Shown: positions 11,600 to 23,273 of the stretch, in pieces
Layout of the letters: every line of letters begins with the position of its first letter
How positions within the stretch are numbered: the stretch's first letter is position 1
Assembly: GCF_042477335.2 (NCBI RefSeq)
Contig: NC_091246.1
Location: 255,549,501-255,613,500, forward strand
Origin: Ovis canadensis
Lineage: Eukaryota > Chordata > Mammalia > Artiodactyla > Bovidae
Direction of reading: 5' to 3'
DNA: 64,000 bases
Made by a program: the position numbers and the translations under genes
The notes under the pieces: generated by a model
The model's database searches: none
What the model saw: the letters and a program-made list of their open reading frames with translations, nothing else
Told to the model about the DNA's origin: nothing

Positions 11600-12480
11600 A
11601 GATTAGCAGAGACTTCATATTGGAAAAGAGGCCATGAATGGAGCTCATATGAGGAAGATTTCATGCATAAGTGTCAACTCCACAAGTATTAACTCATGCA
11701 GAAGAGAACCCCATCAATGTTATGAATGTGGGAAAGATTTCAATAGACCACTTGCTTTATGTGCACCAAAAGTTCAGACATGAGAAAACCCCTATACTTG
11801 TTGCCAAGTTGGAAGAGCCTTTGGCCATTCTTTATTCATATTTTAACTAACAGAAGGCGAATTTTATTACAGAGAGTTCAACTGTCAACATGGGAAAGCT
11901 TCCGTCGATGCTCTAAACTTAGACAATATGAGAGAACTCACCCTAGAGAGACCCCTACAAATGTTGTGAAGGAGGGAAATAACTCAGCTGGGGCCTTGGC
12001 TGTGTATACACCAAAAATCACACTGTAAAAAAATCCTGAAAATGTAATGAATGTGTGAGAGCCTTCATCAGGGGCCAACTTTTATTCCCACCTATAAGCC
12101 CCCACATAGGAGAGCAGCCCTTTATCTGGAATGACCAGGAAAGAGCTTTCAGTGAATCTTCATTCCTTCAAAGTCAGGGGCTCATTCGCACCGGAGAGGA
12201 GCCACGTGAGTGCCATCTATGTGCAAAAGCACCAGGTGAAGACAGGCCCTCAGTCGCCACGTGAGAAGCTGTGAGTGCAGAAGAGCCTTTGTGAGAAGCC
12301 ATGAATGCAGAAGAGCCTTTGGAGGCCCCCTCACAGGTACGTGCACGGAGAATGCAGGAAGAGACACCCTGTGTCTGCAATCAAGGAGGTAGATCCTCCA
12401 GCCAGAAGTCTTCTTTCTCAAACCACCTGGAAAGTCATGTGAAAATACAGCCCAGCCCTGTTATGACGGTGGGAGAACCT
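11600..12480 (+). pseudogene. Decayed C2H2 zinc-finger protein pseudogene
   Basis: Intact relatives are DNA-binding C2H2 (often KRAB-type) zinc-finger proteins. Finger remnants recur in shifting frames: CYECGKDF near 11,718; a second with the CxxC altered to Cys-Cys-Gln-Val followed by GRAFG near 11,800; a third with NCQHGKAS near 11,880; a KCNECVRAF remnant near 12,040; and CECRRAF twice near 12,270-12,320. Between them lie relics of the His-Thr-Gly-Glu-Lys-Pro linker (ENPYT near 11,785; GEQPF near 12,112; TGEEP near 12,190). Stops, frameshifts and lost Cys/His residues occur in most fingers, so no open frame spans the array. No KRAB box or exon boundary was recognised upstream, so it is unclear whether this is a retrocopy or a relic of a duplicated gene. 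The Bov-tA at 11,115 lies just upstream. Confidence 0.75.
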
Positions 12481-14960
12481 TCAGCGGGAGCTCCAGCCCC
12501 AGCGCACAGGGAACTCGGAGTGGACGTTCACTCAGTTACTTCTGTTTACACTTTTCATTTATTACCGCCTTCATGAATGTTAAAGAGTGTAACTTAATTG
12601 CATCTTTAAGCAAGGAGAACTGTGTGTGCCTGGACAGGAAAGTTCCAAGACCTGAGTCAGGCAGTACTTCATCTCCTACATTAGCATTTTGTAGCCACAG
12701 GATTTTCCCCAGAAGAACCGAGAAGGTGGAAGATCATTGCAGACATGGAAAGTCCCATTTCTAGATTTTGTGGGAACAGCAGGGGTGAGTGCGCTGACTC
12801 ATGGAAGGCGCTGCCCTGAGACCCATTTGTAAGTCTACCCTCCAAAGATCTACTCTTTATGCAGATACTTTTCTTAGATGCTGAGAGAAAGATGAGCGGA
12901 GAGAGAATGTCCATTTTATAAGTTAAACCTGCAAAACAGCTACTTAGGGAAAGAGTTGGGCTCCCTGTTTAGATCAATTGCATGTTCTTTGTTGAGCAAA
13001 ACATTCATTTTAGCACTGAGGTAAAATAAAGACTATTGGGTGAAGGCATAATTTGTTCATAGGGTCTACAAAGCACATATATTAGTTGCATTAAATTCAA
13101 ATTAACTCCATGTATAAGCCAAAATGACTTTTCCATATCTTAACATGTCAACATTTCTTTTATAATTATCTTCCAGAAAAAAATGAAGAGGGTGTCTTAA
13201 CAACTAAATATGAGAGAAGGCCTTTGGACAAGCACAGAAGTTTACTGAGGAGATGATGTCATGGGAACGATTTTTATTTTTAGAATTTATTCGAAATGGA
13301 AGAGTCTGAGTTGATGGGCCTGAGATGGAGATCCAGATATGAGGCATGCCGGGTCCATATTTCTGCTAGAGATGCTGCTGAGCCATAGGCAGACAGCCCT
13401 CTGGAACAATTCCTTATTAGCCTGGCACAGCACTTACAACATTCCTGCAGACAGGTGAGGGGACCCTTGACACTCAGGAGGAACTGGGCTATAGAAGGAA
13501 GAACCCCCAGTGCCTGTCTGACTGAGAGGACAGCGGTGGCGGTCATCCAAGGGGAGATGCCAAAGCCTGCGACCCTGGCGGGTACCCTGTCCTGCAGTGT
13601 TGCTTCACTGTCCTGCACTGTAGCCACTTCTTTTTAGATTTATTTTCCGTTTAAAAAATATATGAAGAATTAAGGAAAGTCAGGGAAAGTGGAGTGGGTA
13701 CTCTTGGCCCATGAGCCACTTTCTGAAGAATAAAAAGTCAATTATTTCAGTGCCCGAGATGACACTTGGCACCTCTGGTATAATTACCGTTAAGTATCTA
13801 GTTTCCATGCCCTGAAAGCGGCCTCCTTCCCACGTGTGCACACTGAAGCAGGTGGACTGGCCTCGTGTGGCCCGTGCAACAGCAGCAGGAAGTGCGGGAG
13901 TGCACTCACAGGGCGCATGATCAGATAGGATCCTGTTGCAACTCTGTAAGTCTCCGGCGACTTTGTGCATAGGTTTCACTATAAACATCATCAGTGGCCC
14001 GAGAGACAGTGAACTATACCTTCTGGATGGCTGAGTGTACATGTGAAAGACAAGTTCAAGGTCAGCTCTGTCCAGAAGTATCATGTATCTAGAGATCCAG
14101 GGAAGAAATGAAATTTTTTGCTCTTTCATAAAGAAGCCTATATTAGCTACCTACATACCTGATATGCTGGTACTGCCCCTGGGTTTTGAACTCAGCCTCA
14201 CTCACTTGCATGCCATAGCATTTATAAGTGAAGAGCGGTGGGAGGCACGCGGGTGGTGACCTCATTCTCATTTAGAGAGCCCCCCTGTGAGTGCTCTGGT
14301 TAGGTGCAGCTACACGGCAACATTCTTTTTCTTCCTGATGGGTCTTCTGATTCCTCTCGTATATGTTGGCGTCCCCAGGCCTCATCTTCACCAGCATCCC
14401 ACATTTTACCACAAGCCTTCAAAGAGCACCTCTTTCCAAGGAGCCTCCTGCTTCTGCATAGTCACTGCCGGCCTGAGACTGCCCCCTGCCCATGGCCACG
14501 TCCCAGCCTTTTCTTTCTTTATACTCTCACAACTGACGCTCTGACCCCCAGAATTACTTTTCTCCATGCTTTCCCACCCATGGCAGCCCGTAGGTTCTGG
14601 ATGTGAGTCTCCCTGATGGCGTCTGCCTATAACCGCCCCCAGGATCCAGCGCACTGGGCTTCTTCCTTGGTTGTCTCTCCTGACACTCAGCTCTGCTGTG
14701 GACTCTGGAGCTGACTCTCACGTGAATGTTGAGCTGGGGCACACACTGTGTGGACGTGTACTCTGGGAGGGTACAGCCTTCTCTTTTGGAATTTTAAAAA
14801 GTGTAATATGGAGAGATTCTAATTGAACTTGCCACTATACATCTTCACATACAGAACTTTAGAATTCATCGATGTCAACTTTACTGACATAGTCTAATCC
14901 AAAGGAAAAGTTAAAAGCTGTCTCTGCTCCCAGATAAGAGGATCTTTCGTAAAAATAAAG
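12481..14960. other. Sequence without recognised gene
   Basis: Average-composition sequence. Open frames of up to about 150 codons show no recognisable domain and overlap on opposite strands. No known repeat was confidently recognised. Confidence 0.4.
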
Positions 14961-14969
14961 ACGAGAAAC

Positions 14970-15440
14970 ACTGGTACTCATGTTAGCAAACTAGGTTCAT
15001 GTGCCTGATGCACAGCGAACCAAATCCTGAGACACTGAGGTCTGTGGCAAGAAAAGCTGTTCGCAGAGCAGCCAAGAAGGAGATGGGACATCAAGTCTCA
15101 GATCCCCCTCCCTGAAAGGCCAGGGTCAGAGATATTCATGGGATAAAGAGGCTGGATGGCTTTAGGTGCAGGGAAAGGTGATTGGATGTGAGGAAAGGTA
15201 AGTCAGTTAGTATTCTGTGCTGATGTATCTGGGTAACGGGATGTTACTTCTTCATGGGAGGTGTGTTCAAAGCTGGTGGCACTTTGCATGATCTAAGGGT
15301 GGAATTTTTGCTCATCTAACATCAGTCATTCACAGGACCCTACACAGGTCCAGTTTTGAAGGAAGTGGTCCCAGCAAGTCTTACCTAGCTCAAGCTTGAA
15401 ATAGACACAACTGGCTCCAAGCTCTTTGAAAATAACTGGG
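14970..15440. repeat. LTR-like ruminant repeat, class uncertain
   Basis: The sequence around gcaaactaggttcatgtgcc, gagacactgaggtctgtggc and gtaagtcagttagtattctg has the look of a common ruminant repeat, probably ERV-derived. A short piece of the same start (gcaaactaggttcatgt) recurs near 54,805. Family assignment is tentative. Confidence 0.4.
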
Positions 15441-15566
15441 GCCACATCTTAAAATTTAGGCTGCGTGAATCTTGAAGGGCATGAGATGTGCAAAAAAAAA
15501 GAAGCAGTTAAAGTGAGCTTGTGCCATGAAGACAGGCTACAAGCAGAGGGCTGTTTAACAAGCATT

Positions 15567-15698
15567 AAGAGAAGGAAACGGCCACCCATTCCAGTGTTCT
15601 TGTCTGGAGAGTCCCATGGACAGAGGAGTCTGGTGGGCCAGAGTCCATGGGGTCACAAAGAGTTAGATGCAACTGAGCAGCTAACACTTTCACTTTCA
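15567..15698 (+). repeat. Bov-A SINE monomer
   Basis: Starts at agagaaggaaacggccaccc, contains cttgtctggagagtcccatg and ends in gctaacactttcactttcaa. It lies about 130 bp left of the inverted-duplication breakpoint at 15,831. Confidence 0.85.
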
Positions 15699-15967
15699 AG
15701 ACAAGTCCAGGATTCCTGGCAGTCTCCCGTTTCTGCAGAAGTCTAGCTGCACATGGCAGTCTCCCTCTTTTTCCAGTAAGTGAAGCCAAACTGTAGCAAG
15801 CTCATCCTGAGTGTGGTCCCCTCACCTGGACGGCTTCCCTTTCCATCTTCTGCATTCCCTGGTCTTTTGTGATACTCAGGGCAGACGTGCTGAGCAGGTC
15901 CCTGCACCTGATCTCCTGGCCAGATGGTGGGAGGGGCCAGCAGACAGATGTGATTTGCAGACAACAA

Positions 15968-16541
15968 CGGAAACAGTGAGAGACTATTTTCTTGGCTCCA
16001 AAATGACTGCAGATGGTGACTGCAGCCACGAAATTAAAAGATGCTTGCTCCTTGGAAGAAAAGCTATGACCAACCTAGAGAGCATATTAAAAAGCAAAAA
16101 CATTACTTTGCCAACAGAGGTCCATGTAGTCAAAGCTATGGTTTTTCCAGTGGTCATGTATGGATGTGAGAGTTGGACTATAAAGGCTGAGTGCTGAAGA
16201 ACTGATGCTTTCGAAGACTCTTGAGAGTCCCTTGGACTGCAAGGAGACCCAACCAGTCCATCCTAAAGGAAATCAGTCCTGAATAGTCATTGGAAGGACT
16301 GATGTTGATGCTGAAACTCCAATAATTTGGCCACCTGATGCGAAGAACTGACTCATTAGAAAAGACCCTGATGCTGGGAAAGAGTGAAGGCAGGAGGAGA
16401 AGGGAATGACAGAGGATGAGATGATTGGATGGCATCATCGACCTGATGGACATGAGTGTGAGTAAGCTCTGGGAGTTGGTGAGGGACAGGGAAGCCTGGG
16501 TGCTGCGTCCATGATGTTGCAATGAGTCGCACATGACTGAG
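15968..16541 (+). repeat. BovB LINE 3' fragment
   Basis: Encodes broken pieces of the C-terminal region of the BovB reverse-transcriptase ORF: the [10 protein letters not shown] and [12 protein letters not shown] blocks near 16,013-16,190, then the degraded [11 protein letters not shown] tail. A frameshift near 16,190 breaks the frame. It ends at the gcacatgactgagtg 3' terminus. The 5' part of the element is missing. Confidence 0.9.
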
Positions 16542-16771
16542 TGCCAAGGTCATCCCAGGGGGGTCAGGGACAGCGGGCTAGCTTCCCTGGCCTCATCTCT
16601 CTGTAGACCTTTTTCCTCGGGGTATTGGGGTAAATAGGGACAGGACCTAAGGTGGGCATAACAGAAAGGGACTCAGGGGGCAAGTCACTTGCCCTTTCCT
16701 GCAGACATTAAGCCAGAGAAGAGACAGGAGAATTGTAGCTTTTCTGCATAGTCAGGCAGATTTTCACTGGG

Positions 16772-17022
16772 TGGACATTACCCTGCAATTCATGGCAATG
16801 TCAAGTATCTGAATCCTGGATTTAAGAATCTGACTTCTTCCCCTTCTTGGATATTGATTAATGGTTGGAAGTAAAAGAATGTGAAAAATTCTAGATATCA
16901 CACAGATCCCTAGAGCAAAACTTAGTGCTGAGCCTAGAGATGGACTGAAGCAAAACCAGGCTCTAATTAACTGTGATGACAGTTTCATTGCCCTGCCACA
17001 GGTTTCCTGCTTCAGGCTTCTC
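16772..17022 (-). repeat. Unclassified dispersed repeat, copy 1
   Basis: On the minus strand this matches, with moderate divergence, 41,962-42,215 (plus strand). Shared blocks include gaagcctgaagc, a gcttcagtcca run and tcttacttccaac-type sequence. The perfect third copy at 25,905-26,155 comes from the inverted duplication. The 41.9-kb copy carries an AATAAA within tcaacaataaactctgctct, which suggests an LTR, but no terminal motifs were established. Confidence 0.6.
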
Positions 17023-17036
17023 ACTTGGCAGGAGTA

Positions 17037-19470
17037 GTTCAGTTCAGTTCATTTCAGTTGCTCAGTGTGTCCGACTCTTTGTGACCCCATGCACTGCAGC
17101 ACACCAGGCCTCCCTGTCCATCACCAACTCCCGGAGCTTGCTCAAACTCATGTCCATAGAGTCAGTGATGCCATCCAATCATCTCATCCTCTGTCATTCC
17201 CTTCTCCTCCTACCTTCAATCTTTCCCAGCATCAGGGTCTTTTCTAATGAGTCAGTTCTTCGCATCAGTGGCCAAAGTATTGGAGTTTCAGCATCAACAT
17301 CAGTCCTTCCAATGAATACCCAGGACTGATCTCCTTTAGGATGGACTGGTTGGATCTCCTTGCAGTCCAAGGGACTCTCAGGAATCTTCTCCAACACCGC
17401 ACTTCAAAAGCATCAATCAGTTCTTCAGTGCTCAGCTTTCTTTATAGTCCAACTCTCACATCCAAACATGACCACTGGAAAAACCATAGCCTTGACTAGA
17501 TGGACCTTCGTTGGCAAAGTAATGTCTCTGCTTTTCAATATACTGTCTAGGTTGGTCATAACTTTTCTTCCAAGGAGTAAGCGTCTTTTAATTTCATGGC
17601 CGCAGTCACCATCTATAGTGATTTTGGAGCCCCCCAAAATACAGTCTGACACTATTTCCACTATTTCTCCATCTATTTGCCATGAAGTGATGGGACCAGA
17701 TGCATGATCTTTGTTTCCTGAATGTTGAGCTTTCAGCCAACTGTTTCACTCTCCTCTTTCACTTTCATCAAGAGGCTCTTTAGTTCTTGTTCACTTTCTG
17801 CCATAAAGGTGGTGCCATCTGCATATCTGAGGTGATTGATATTTCTCCCGGCAATCTTGATTCCAGCTTGTGCTTCATCCAGCCCAGCATTTATTTCACT
17901 TGTACTTTACATATAAGTTAAAAAGCAAGGTGGCAATATACAGCCTTGAAGTCAATAAAGCAGAAGTAGATGTTTTTCTGGAACTCTTGCTTTTTTCTAT
18001 AATCCAACGGATGTTGGCAGTTTGATCTCTGGTTCCTCTGCCTTTTCTAAATCCATCTTGAACACATGGAAGTTCTCAGTTTAAGTACTGTTGAAGCCTT
18101 GCTTGGAGAATGTTGAGCATCATTACTTTGCTAGTGTGTGAGATAAGTGCAATTGTGTGGTAGTTTGAGCATTCTTTGGCATTGCCTTTCTTTGGGATTG
18201 AAAACGGACTTTTTCCAGTCCTGTGGCCACTGCTGAGTTTTCCGAATTTGCTGACATACTGAGCGCAGCACTTTCACAGCATCATCTTTTAGGATTTGAA
18301 ATAGCTCAAACTGCCATCACCTCCACCAGCTTTGTTCGTAGTGGTGCTTCCTAAGGCCCACTTGGCTTCACATTCCAGGATGTCTGGCTCTAGGTGAGTG
18401 ATCACACCATCGTGATTATCTTGGTTGTGAAGATCTTTTTTGTACAGTTCTTCTGTGTATTCTTGCCACCTCTTAGTAGTTTCTTCCTCTGTTATGTCCA
18501 TAGCATCTCTCTTCTTTATTGAGCCCATATTTGCATGAAATATTCCCTTGGTATCTCTTATTTTTCTTGAAGCAATCTCGTCTTTCCCATTCTATTGTTT
18601 TTGTCTATTTCTTTGCATTGTTCACTTTCTTATCTCTCCTTGCTACGCTTTGGAACTCTGCATTCAGATGGGTGTATCTTTCCTTTTCTCCTTTGCCTTT
18701 AGCTTCTCTTCTTTTCTCAGCTAATTTTTAGGCCCCTTCAGACAACCATTTTGCCTTTTTGCATCTCTTTTTTTGGAGGGATGGTCTTGCTCCCTGTCTC
18801 CTGTACAGTGTCACGAACCTCCTCCTTTCAAAGTTCATCAGGCATTCTGTCTATCAGATTTAGTCCCTTAAATCTATTTCTCACTTCCACTGTATAATCA
18901 TAAGGCATTTGATTTATGTTATACATGGCCTAGTGGTTTTCCCTACTTTTTTCAATTTAAGTCTGAATTTGGCAATAAGGAATTCGTGATCTGAGCCACA
19001 ATTAGCTCCTGGTCTTTTTGTTGCTGACTGTATAGAGTGTCTCCATCTTCGGCTGCAAAGAATACAACCAGTCTGATTTCCGTATTGCATATCTGGTGAT
19101 GTCCATGTGCAGAGTCTTCCCTTGTGTTGTTGGAAGAGGATACTGACCAGTGCATTCTCTTGGCAAAACAGCCTTTGCCCTGCTGCATTTTGTGCTCCAA
19201 GACCCAAACTTGCTTGTTACTGCCGGTTTCTCTTGTCATCCTACTTTTGCATTCCAGTCCCCTATGATGGAAAGGAAATTTTTCTTTTTGGTGTTAGTTC
19301 TAGGTTTGTAGGTCTTCAGAGAACCATTCAATTTTAGCTCGTTTAGCATTAATGATTGGGACATAGACCTGGATTACTGTGATATTGAATGGTTTGCCTT
19401 GGAAATGAACAAAGATAGTTCTGTCATTTTTGAGATTGCACCCAAGTACTGCATTTCATGGAAGGGGCAT
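17037..19470 (-). repeat. BovB LINE, long 3' portion
   Basis: Minus-strand BovB starting from its 3' terminus (agttcagttcagttcatttc near 17,040). It runs through the RT C-terminal region (17,060-17,680), the RT core region (about 17,700-18,300, with YADGTTF-like relics of the F/YADD area near 17,810) and into the endonuclease domain (about 18,900-19,460, with RMTRETGSNKQVWVLE near 19,215). About 2.4 kb is present, against roughly 3.2 kb for a complete element. Several frameshifts and stops break the ORF. Only the part up to 18,233 was copied in the inverted duplication. Confidence 0.88.
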
Positions 19471-20430
19471 GTCCGTTCCTTGGGAACACAGCTCAAGGCT
19501 CATGGAGAGAAGGGCTGCAGCCATGCAAGGTAGGCCCAGCAGCCCCTGATGGGGATGATTGGTATGAGTACCAGCATTGCTTAATATAAAAGCAGAGTAT
19601 TTGGAAAACAACCCCTAAAAGGAATTAGGTAGGTAATTTTTGGTACAACTACACAAGGCAATCATATCAATCCATGTAGCTGGGGGTGGGGACTCCCAGG
19701 TTAAGGAAAGAGGTCAGGGCGTGCAGGCCTGCAGAGTGGAGGTTACCCCCACACATCACACATCTGGCTCTGGATCAACATGAAATGGACGTTTAGGGAC
19801 TGGGATGCCAGCGGGCAGCCTTGAGGCTGTAGCAGGAGAGGTTGCCCATCTTTATTTCTAGAGACACTTATCTTTCTGACTCCAGAGTCCAAGTCACAGG
19901 GAAGCCTGTTTTCTACGTTTTTTTTTTTTTAAATTCCTTTAGCTATTCTTTTTGCCTTTCCATCTAAATTTCCTCAGAAGATAATGTATATTATTATTTT
20001 GAAAAACACCATTGGAAGTTCAACTTATTTTCGTTGAACAACTTCACTGTCCACTTCTTTGCAGTACTGATAGATCTTCTTCATTTAACACCAATAACTC
20101 AAACACAAGTTGGGAAGATTGCCTTGTGCAGTTCTATTAGAATTTACCAGCCTGGTTCCTCATAATAGTCTTCCAACTACTTTGCCTTTATTTTAAGCAA
20201 AGCTGACCTCAAAATTTATTAAGCATGTAAATTTCATGAGTGCTCTCCGGATACATTTATCACTGGACCTCGTGAAATATGTAAAGATCAGTTTGTAGCC
20301 ATTTATTCTTCACTTCTTTATGACTTCCGGACTTTATAAACAAGTTCCTCGCAAGGACGCCACTCTGAAACTGCAGAATATAGATTATTCACGCACGCTT
20401 TTCCCCAGTAGCTTCACAGTCGCCGTTTCA
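19471..20430. other. Sequence without recognised gene
   Basis: Mostly AT-rich, with a T run at about 19,917-19,931. No gene or confident repeat. Confidence 0.4.
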
Positions 20431-20439
20431 CAGTCCAGT

Positions 20440-21170
20440 CAGTCCCATGAGCAGGGACCACGCAGGGTCCCTGGGTTGCGTGTGCGCCGCCCCGTCGGGG
20501 TCAACCGGGCGCGTCTCCTTGGAGGCAGCCTCCAAGGCCAGGCACTTCCGGCTCCCCGATGGCCGCGTTTCCTCCGCGGCCCAGGTCGCGCGGCCATGGC
20601 ATGTTGAATGGGCTGGGAGCCTGCTTTGAGGCAGACGTCCTGGGAGGCGCTAGGGCGTTTCAGCGACTCGCGCTGTTCCCTTCTCAACAACAGGCTCGAG
20701 ACCGGGACCGATCCCCGGGAACTTCCAGCAGTGATTCGGAGCCACCTGCTGCTGTCTTGAACTCATCCCTTCCTGCTGGGCTTTCCTGCTGGCTCAGACG
20801 GTAACGCGCCTGTCTGCCCGCAATGCGGGAGACCCAGGTTCGTCCCTGGGTCAGGAAAATCCCCTGGAGAAGAAAATGACAAACCACTCCAGTATTCTTG
20901 CCTGAAAATTCTCATGGATGGAGGAGCCTGGTGGGCTACAGTCCATGAGGTTGCCAAGAATCGGACACAACTGAGCGACTTCACTTTCTTCCCCCTGGGG
21001 CTTCAGTGCCCTTCCCAAGGGCTGCGACTTCGCCACCCGCCCGGAGGGAGCGTTTCGGGAGCCGGCAGCGCTGGCGGCGAGAGTCCCGGAGCGGCGAGGA
21101 CTGGACACCCGCCTTCTGTCGCTGGAGATTGAGTTTGCATCCTTAGAGGACGAGGGCACGGCCGCTTTTC
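20440..21170. promoter_or_regulatory. CpG-rich block split by a SINE
   Basis: CpG density is high at 20,440-20,720 and again at 21,000-21,170, separated by the Bov-tA at 20,779. This suggests a single GC-rich block interrupted by insertion. No exon or conserved ORF was recognised, so promoter function is a possibility only. Confidence 0.45.
20779..20990 (+). repeat. Bov-tA SINE
   Basis: The tRNA-like head at gggctttcctgctggctcag, the B-box region ggttcgtccctgggtcagga, and a Bov-A body ending in gagcgacttcactttct. It sits inside the CpG-rich block. Confidence 0.9.
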
Positions 21171-21638
21171 CGAGTCAGGTGATGGCGCCCGGCCTGCCGG
21201 CGCTGCGTGGCGCGTCCTCCCGTAGGACGCTTTCCGCTTGTGGTCTCAGGGCTGTTTGTCGTGGGTTCCGCTGGCAAAGGGCCCAGAAAGGAGCGAGGCA
21301 GACGTACACCAAACCGCGTTTTTGCCCCGTGGGTCGCGTCCACCCTAATCCCAGTCGTTCACCTCATTGCTAGAACAGGGATTGGCCTGAATGCAAAACT
21401 AGGAGGGACTGGAGATCGATCTCAGGCCCACGCTCTTTGTCCCACAGGCGGCCTGCAGGCGGCGCAGGGGTGCATCCTTGCACCTTGGTGGCCCAGGTCC
21501 GGCCCGGTGATGTTGGGGAAGTTCATCGGCGTCCACTTTGATTTTCCAGTTCTGCCAGAAAGCGTTCTAAGGCTCTGCAGACACGATGCCCTGACGGTCT
21601 TATGACATCTCCGCTGGGAACACTCTCATCCCCTCTCG

Positions 21639-21752
21639 GAAGGGCGGGGAAGGGCGGGGAAGGGCGGGGAAGGGCGGGGAAGGGCGGGGAAGGGCGGGGA
21701 AGGGCGGGGAAGGGCGGGGAAGGGCGGGGAAGGGCGGGGAAGGGCGGGGAAG
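21639..21752. repeat. Perfect GC-box minisatellite, 11 x 10 bp
   Basis: Eleven exact head-to-tail copies of AGGGCGGGGA occupy 21,641-21,750, with partial units at each side. Each unit contains GGGCGGGG, the core of an Sp1/KLF GC box, and the G-runs could form G-quadruplexes on the plus strand. The right end runs directly into a truncated BovB at about 21,752. The absence of any variant unit implies recent expansion or homogenisation. Regulatory activity is inference from motif content. Confidence 0.95.
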
Positions 21753-21806
21753 TCTTTTCCAATGAGTCAACTCTTCACATGAGGTGGCCAAAGTACTGGA
21801 GTTTGA
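21752..21806 (-). repeat. BovB LINE scrap
   Basis: About 55 bp of BovB RT tail (gtcttttccaatgagtcaac to ggccaaagtactggagttt), antisense, abutting the GC-box array. The rest of the element is absent on both sides. Confidence 0.8.
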
Positions 21807-21885
21807 AGTCTGGTGACCCCAGACTTTTGAACTGTTTCCAAAAGACAGGCCATCCATCGAGTGGAGACCTTGAATTATAATGTAC

Positions 21886-22010
21886 AGGGCTTCCCATGTG
21901 GCTCAGTGGGAAAGACTCTGCCTGCAACGCAAGAGCCATGGGTTCAGTGCGTGGGTCAGGGAAGATCCCCTGGAGGAGGGATGACAAGCACTCCAGTGTT
22001 CCTGCTTGAG
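21886..22010 (+). repeat. Bov-tA SINE, truncated
   Basis: Head portion with agggcttcccatgtggctca and the ggttcagtgcgtgggtcagg B-box region. It breaks off in the early body near ttcctgcttgaga. Confidence 0.85.
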
Positions 22011-22171
22011 AGGCGCCATAGCCACGGCAGTCACGGGGGTGCAGAGCATCACAGACAACCAAACGGCTTTTAACTCAAAAGTCCCCAGTTTTCCCTTTGA
22101 ATCATTGCAATACAATATGCTGAGTATGAGACTGGTAACCAAACTCTTATTAATGAGCTATCTAAGTGAAA

Positions 22172-22470
22172 CAGAGGAGATCAGTCCTGGGTTCATTGGA
22201 AGGACTGATGCTAAAGCTGAAACTCCTGTACTTTGGCCACCTCATGCGAACGGTTGACTCATTGGAAAAGACTCTGATGCTGGGAGGGATTGGGGGCAGG
22301 AGGAGAAGGGGACGACCGAGGATGAGATGGCTGGATGGCATCACGGACTCGATGGATGTGAGTCTGAGTGAACTCCGGGAGTTGGTGATGGACAGGGAGG
22401 CCTGGCGCGCTGCGATTCATGGGGCCGCAAAGAGTCGGACACGACTGAGCGACTGAACTGAAGTGAAACT
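22172..22470 (+). repeat. BovB LINE 3' terminal fragment
   Basis: Encodes the end of the BovB ORF in one open frame of 96 codons (22,166-22,456), including [20 protein letters not shown] and [19 protein letters not shown]. It ends with the gagcgactgaactgaagtga 3' terminus. Confidence 0.9.
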
Positions 22471-22886
22471 AAAACAGAACATACTCAAAAATCGAAGACT
22501 GGTGAGAGCCTCCACACGCAGCGCACTGCGGCCTCAGTGTCTCGGCGATTGTTCTCAGTCCAGGACACTCTGCCATCCATTGCTTATTCCCTAAACACAC
22601 GGAAGTGTCTTTCACCTTCCTATTCTGATTTTCTCCAAGAAGCGTGTCACCTTCGGACTTCAGTGCACATTCTCTGCGTCTGCCTGCTCAAGAATGGGGC
22701 TCTCTGGGATCCTGTGTCATCCGCGGTTGGGCCCTGGTGTCTCGAACAGGCCATGAGCGCGGTTGGGGCCTCCGTGGGTGTGCTCTGGGCGAGGGAGCAC
22801 CGAGTACTCCATGGGGCAGCTGGGTGTCATGGAGCGCTGCGGGGCGTGGTGTGTAAAGGCCGGAGGATAACCTGCTGAAGGCCCTT
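22471..22886. other. Sequence without recognised gene
   Basis: No gene or repeat is recognised. An open frame of 113 codons (22,537-22,878, plus) has no recognisable domain. Confidence 0.4.
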
Positions 22887-23273
22887 CTCCTACTCTGCGT
22901 GCCTCACTGTTAGGAAGGTTGAACAATCAGAAAAAGCTCTGCTCTGACTCGCGCAGTCAGTACAAACACCTGCACCTCCCAAGCGAGGTACAAGCGAGTG
23001 GGCATCAGAATCCAAATCCTCATGGCACTTTTCCCTCCTCCCACGTCTCTTCGAGTCTCCCTCAGAAACCCTATGCTCCGGTTCCCTTGGGCCAATCTTT
23101 CCTTTCTGTAGATCCATTCACGCTTCCAGCTCAGAAAGGACTTTGTACTCTAGAACTTGGAAAGCCCTCTCATCCCTCCTTGACACGTCTGAACCTCAGC
23201 TGCCCTGGAGCCATCCCACTGCCCCGGGGACTGAACGGCTTTGTTCACCAGGTGAGACCATGTGGATGGCGGC
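22887..23273. repeat. Inverted repeat arm B1 (source copy, 387 bp)
   Basis: Reverse complement of 27,093-27,479. Paired coordinates sum to 50,366 at both ends, so there is no net indel, and the reading frames on both copies are identical. It is non-repetitive DNA and the surrounding sequence continues on both sides here, so this is taken as the original. Its last four bases, CGGC (23,270-23,273), equal the first four of arm A1 (15,831-15,834). Confidence 0.92.

Larger units (their letters stand above)
15831..18233. repeat. Inverted repeat arm A1 (source copy, 2,403 bp)
   Basis: This segment is present again as its reverse complement at 24,694-27,096. Paired coordinates always sum to 42,927 (15,831 with 27,096; 17,360 with 25,567; 18,233 with 24,694), so the copies are the same length with no net indel. 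Stretches I compared base by base, including unusual BovB variants near 17,045, are identical. The arm contains a plus-strand BovB tail, an unclassified repeat and most of a minus-strand BovB. It is judged the source because BovB continues beyond 18,233 here but is cut off at 24,694. Confidence 0.92.

Noticed and set aside
21639..21752. Possible CRISPR-like or satellite array
   Set aside because: There are no spacers between units. It is a simple head-to-tail minisatellite.
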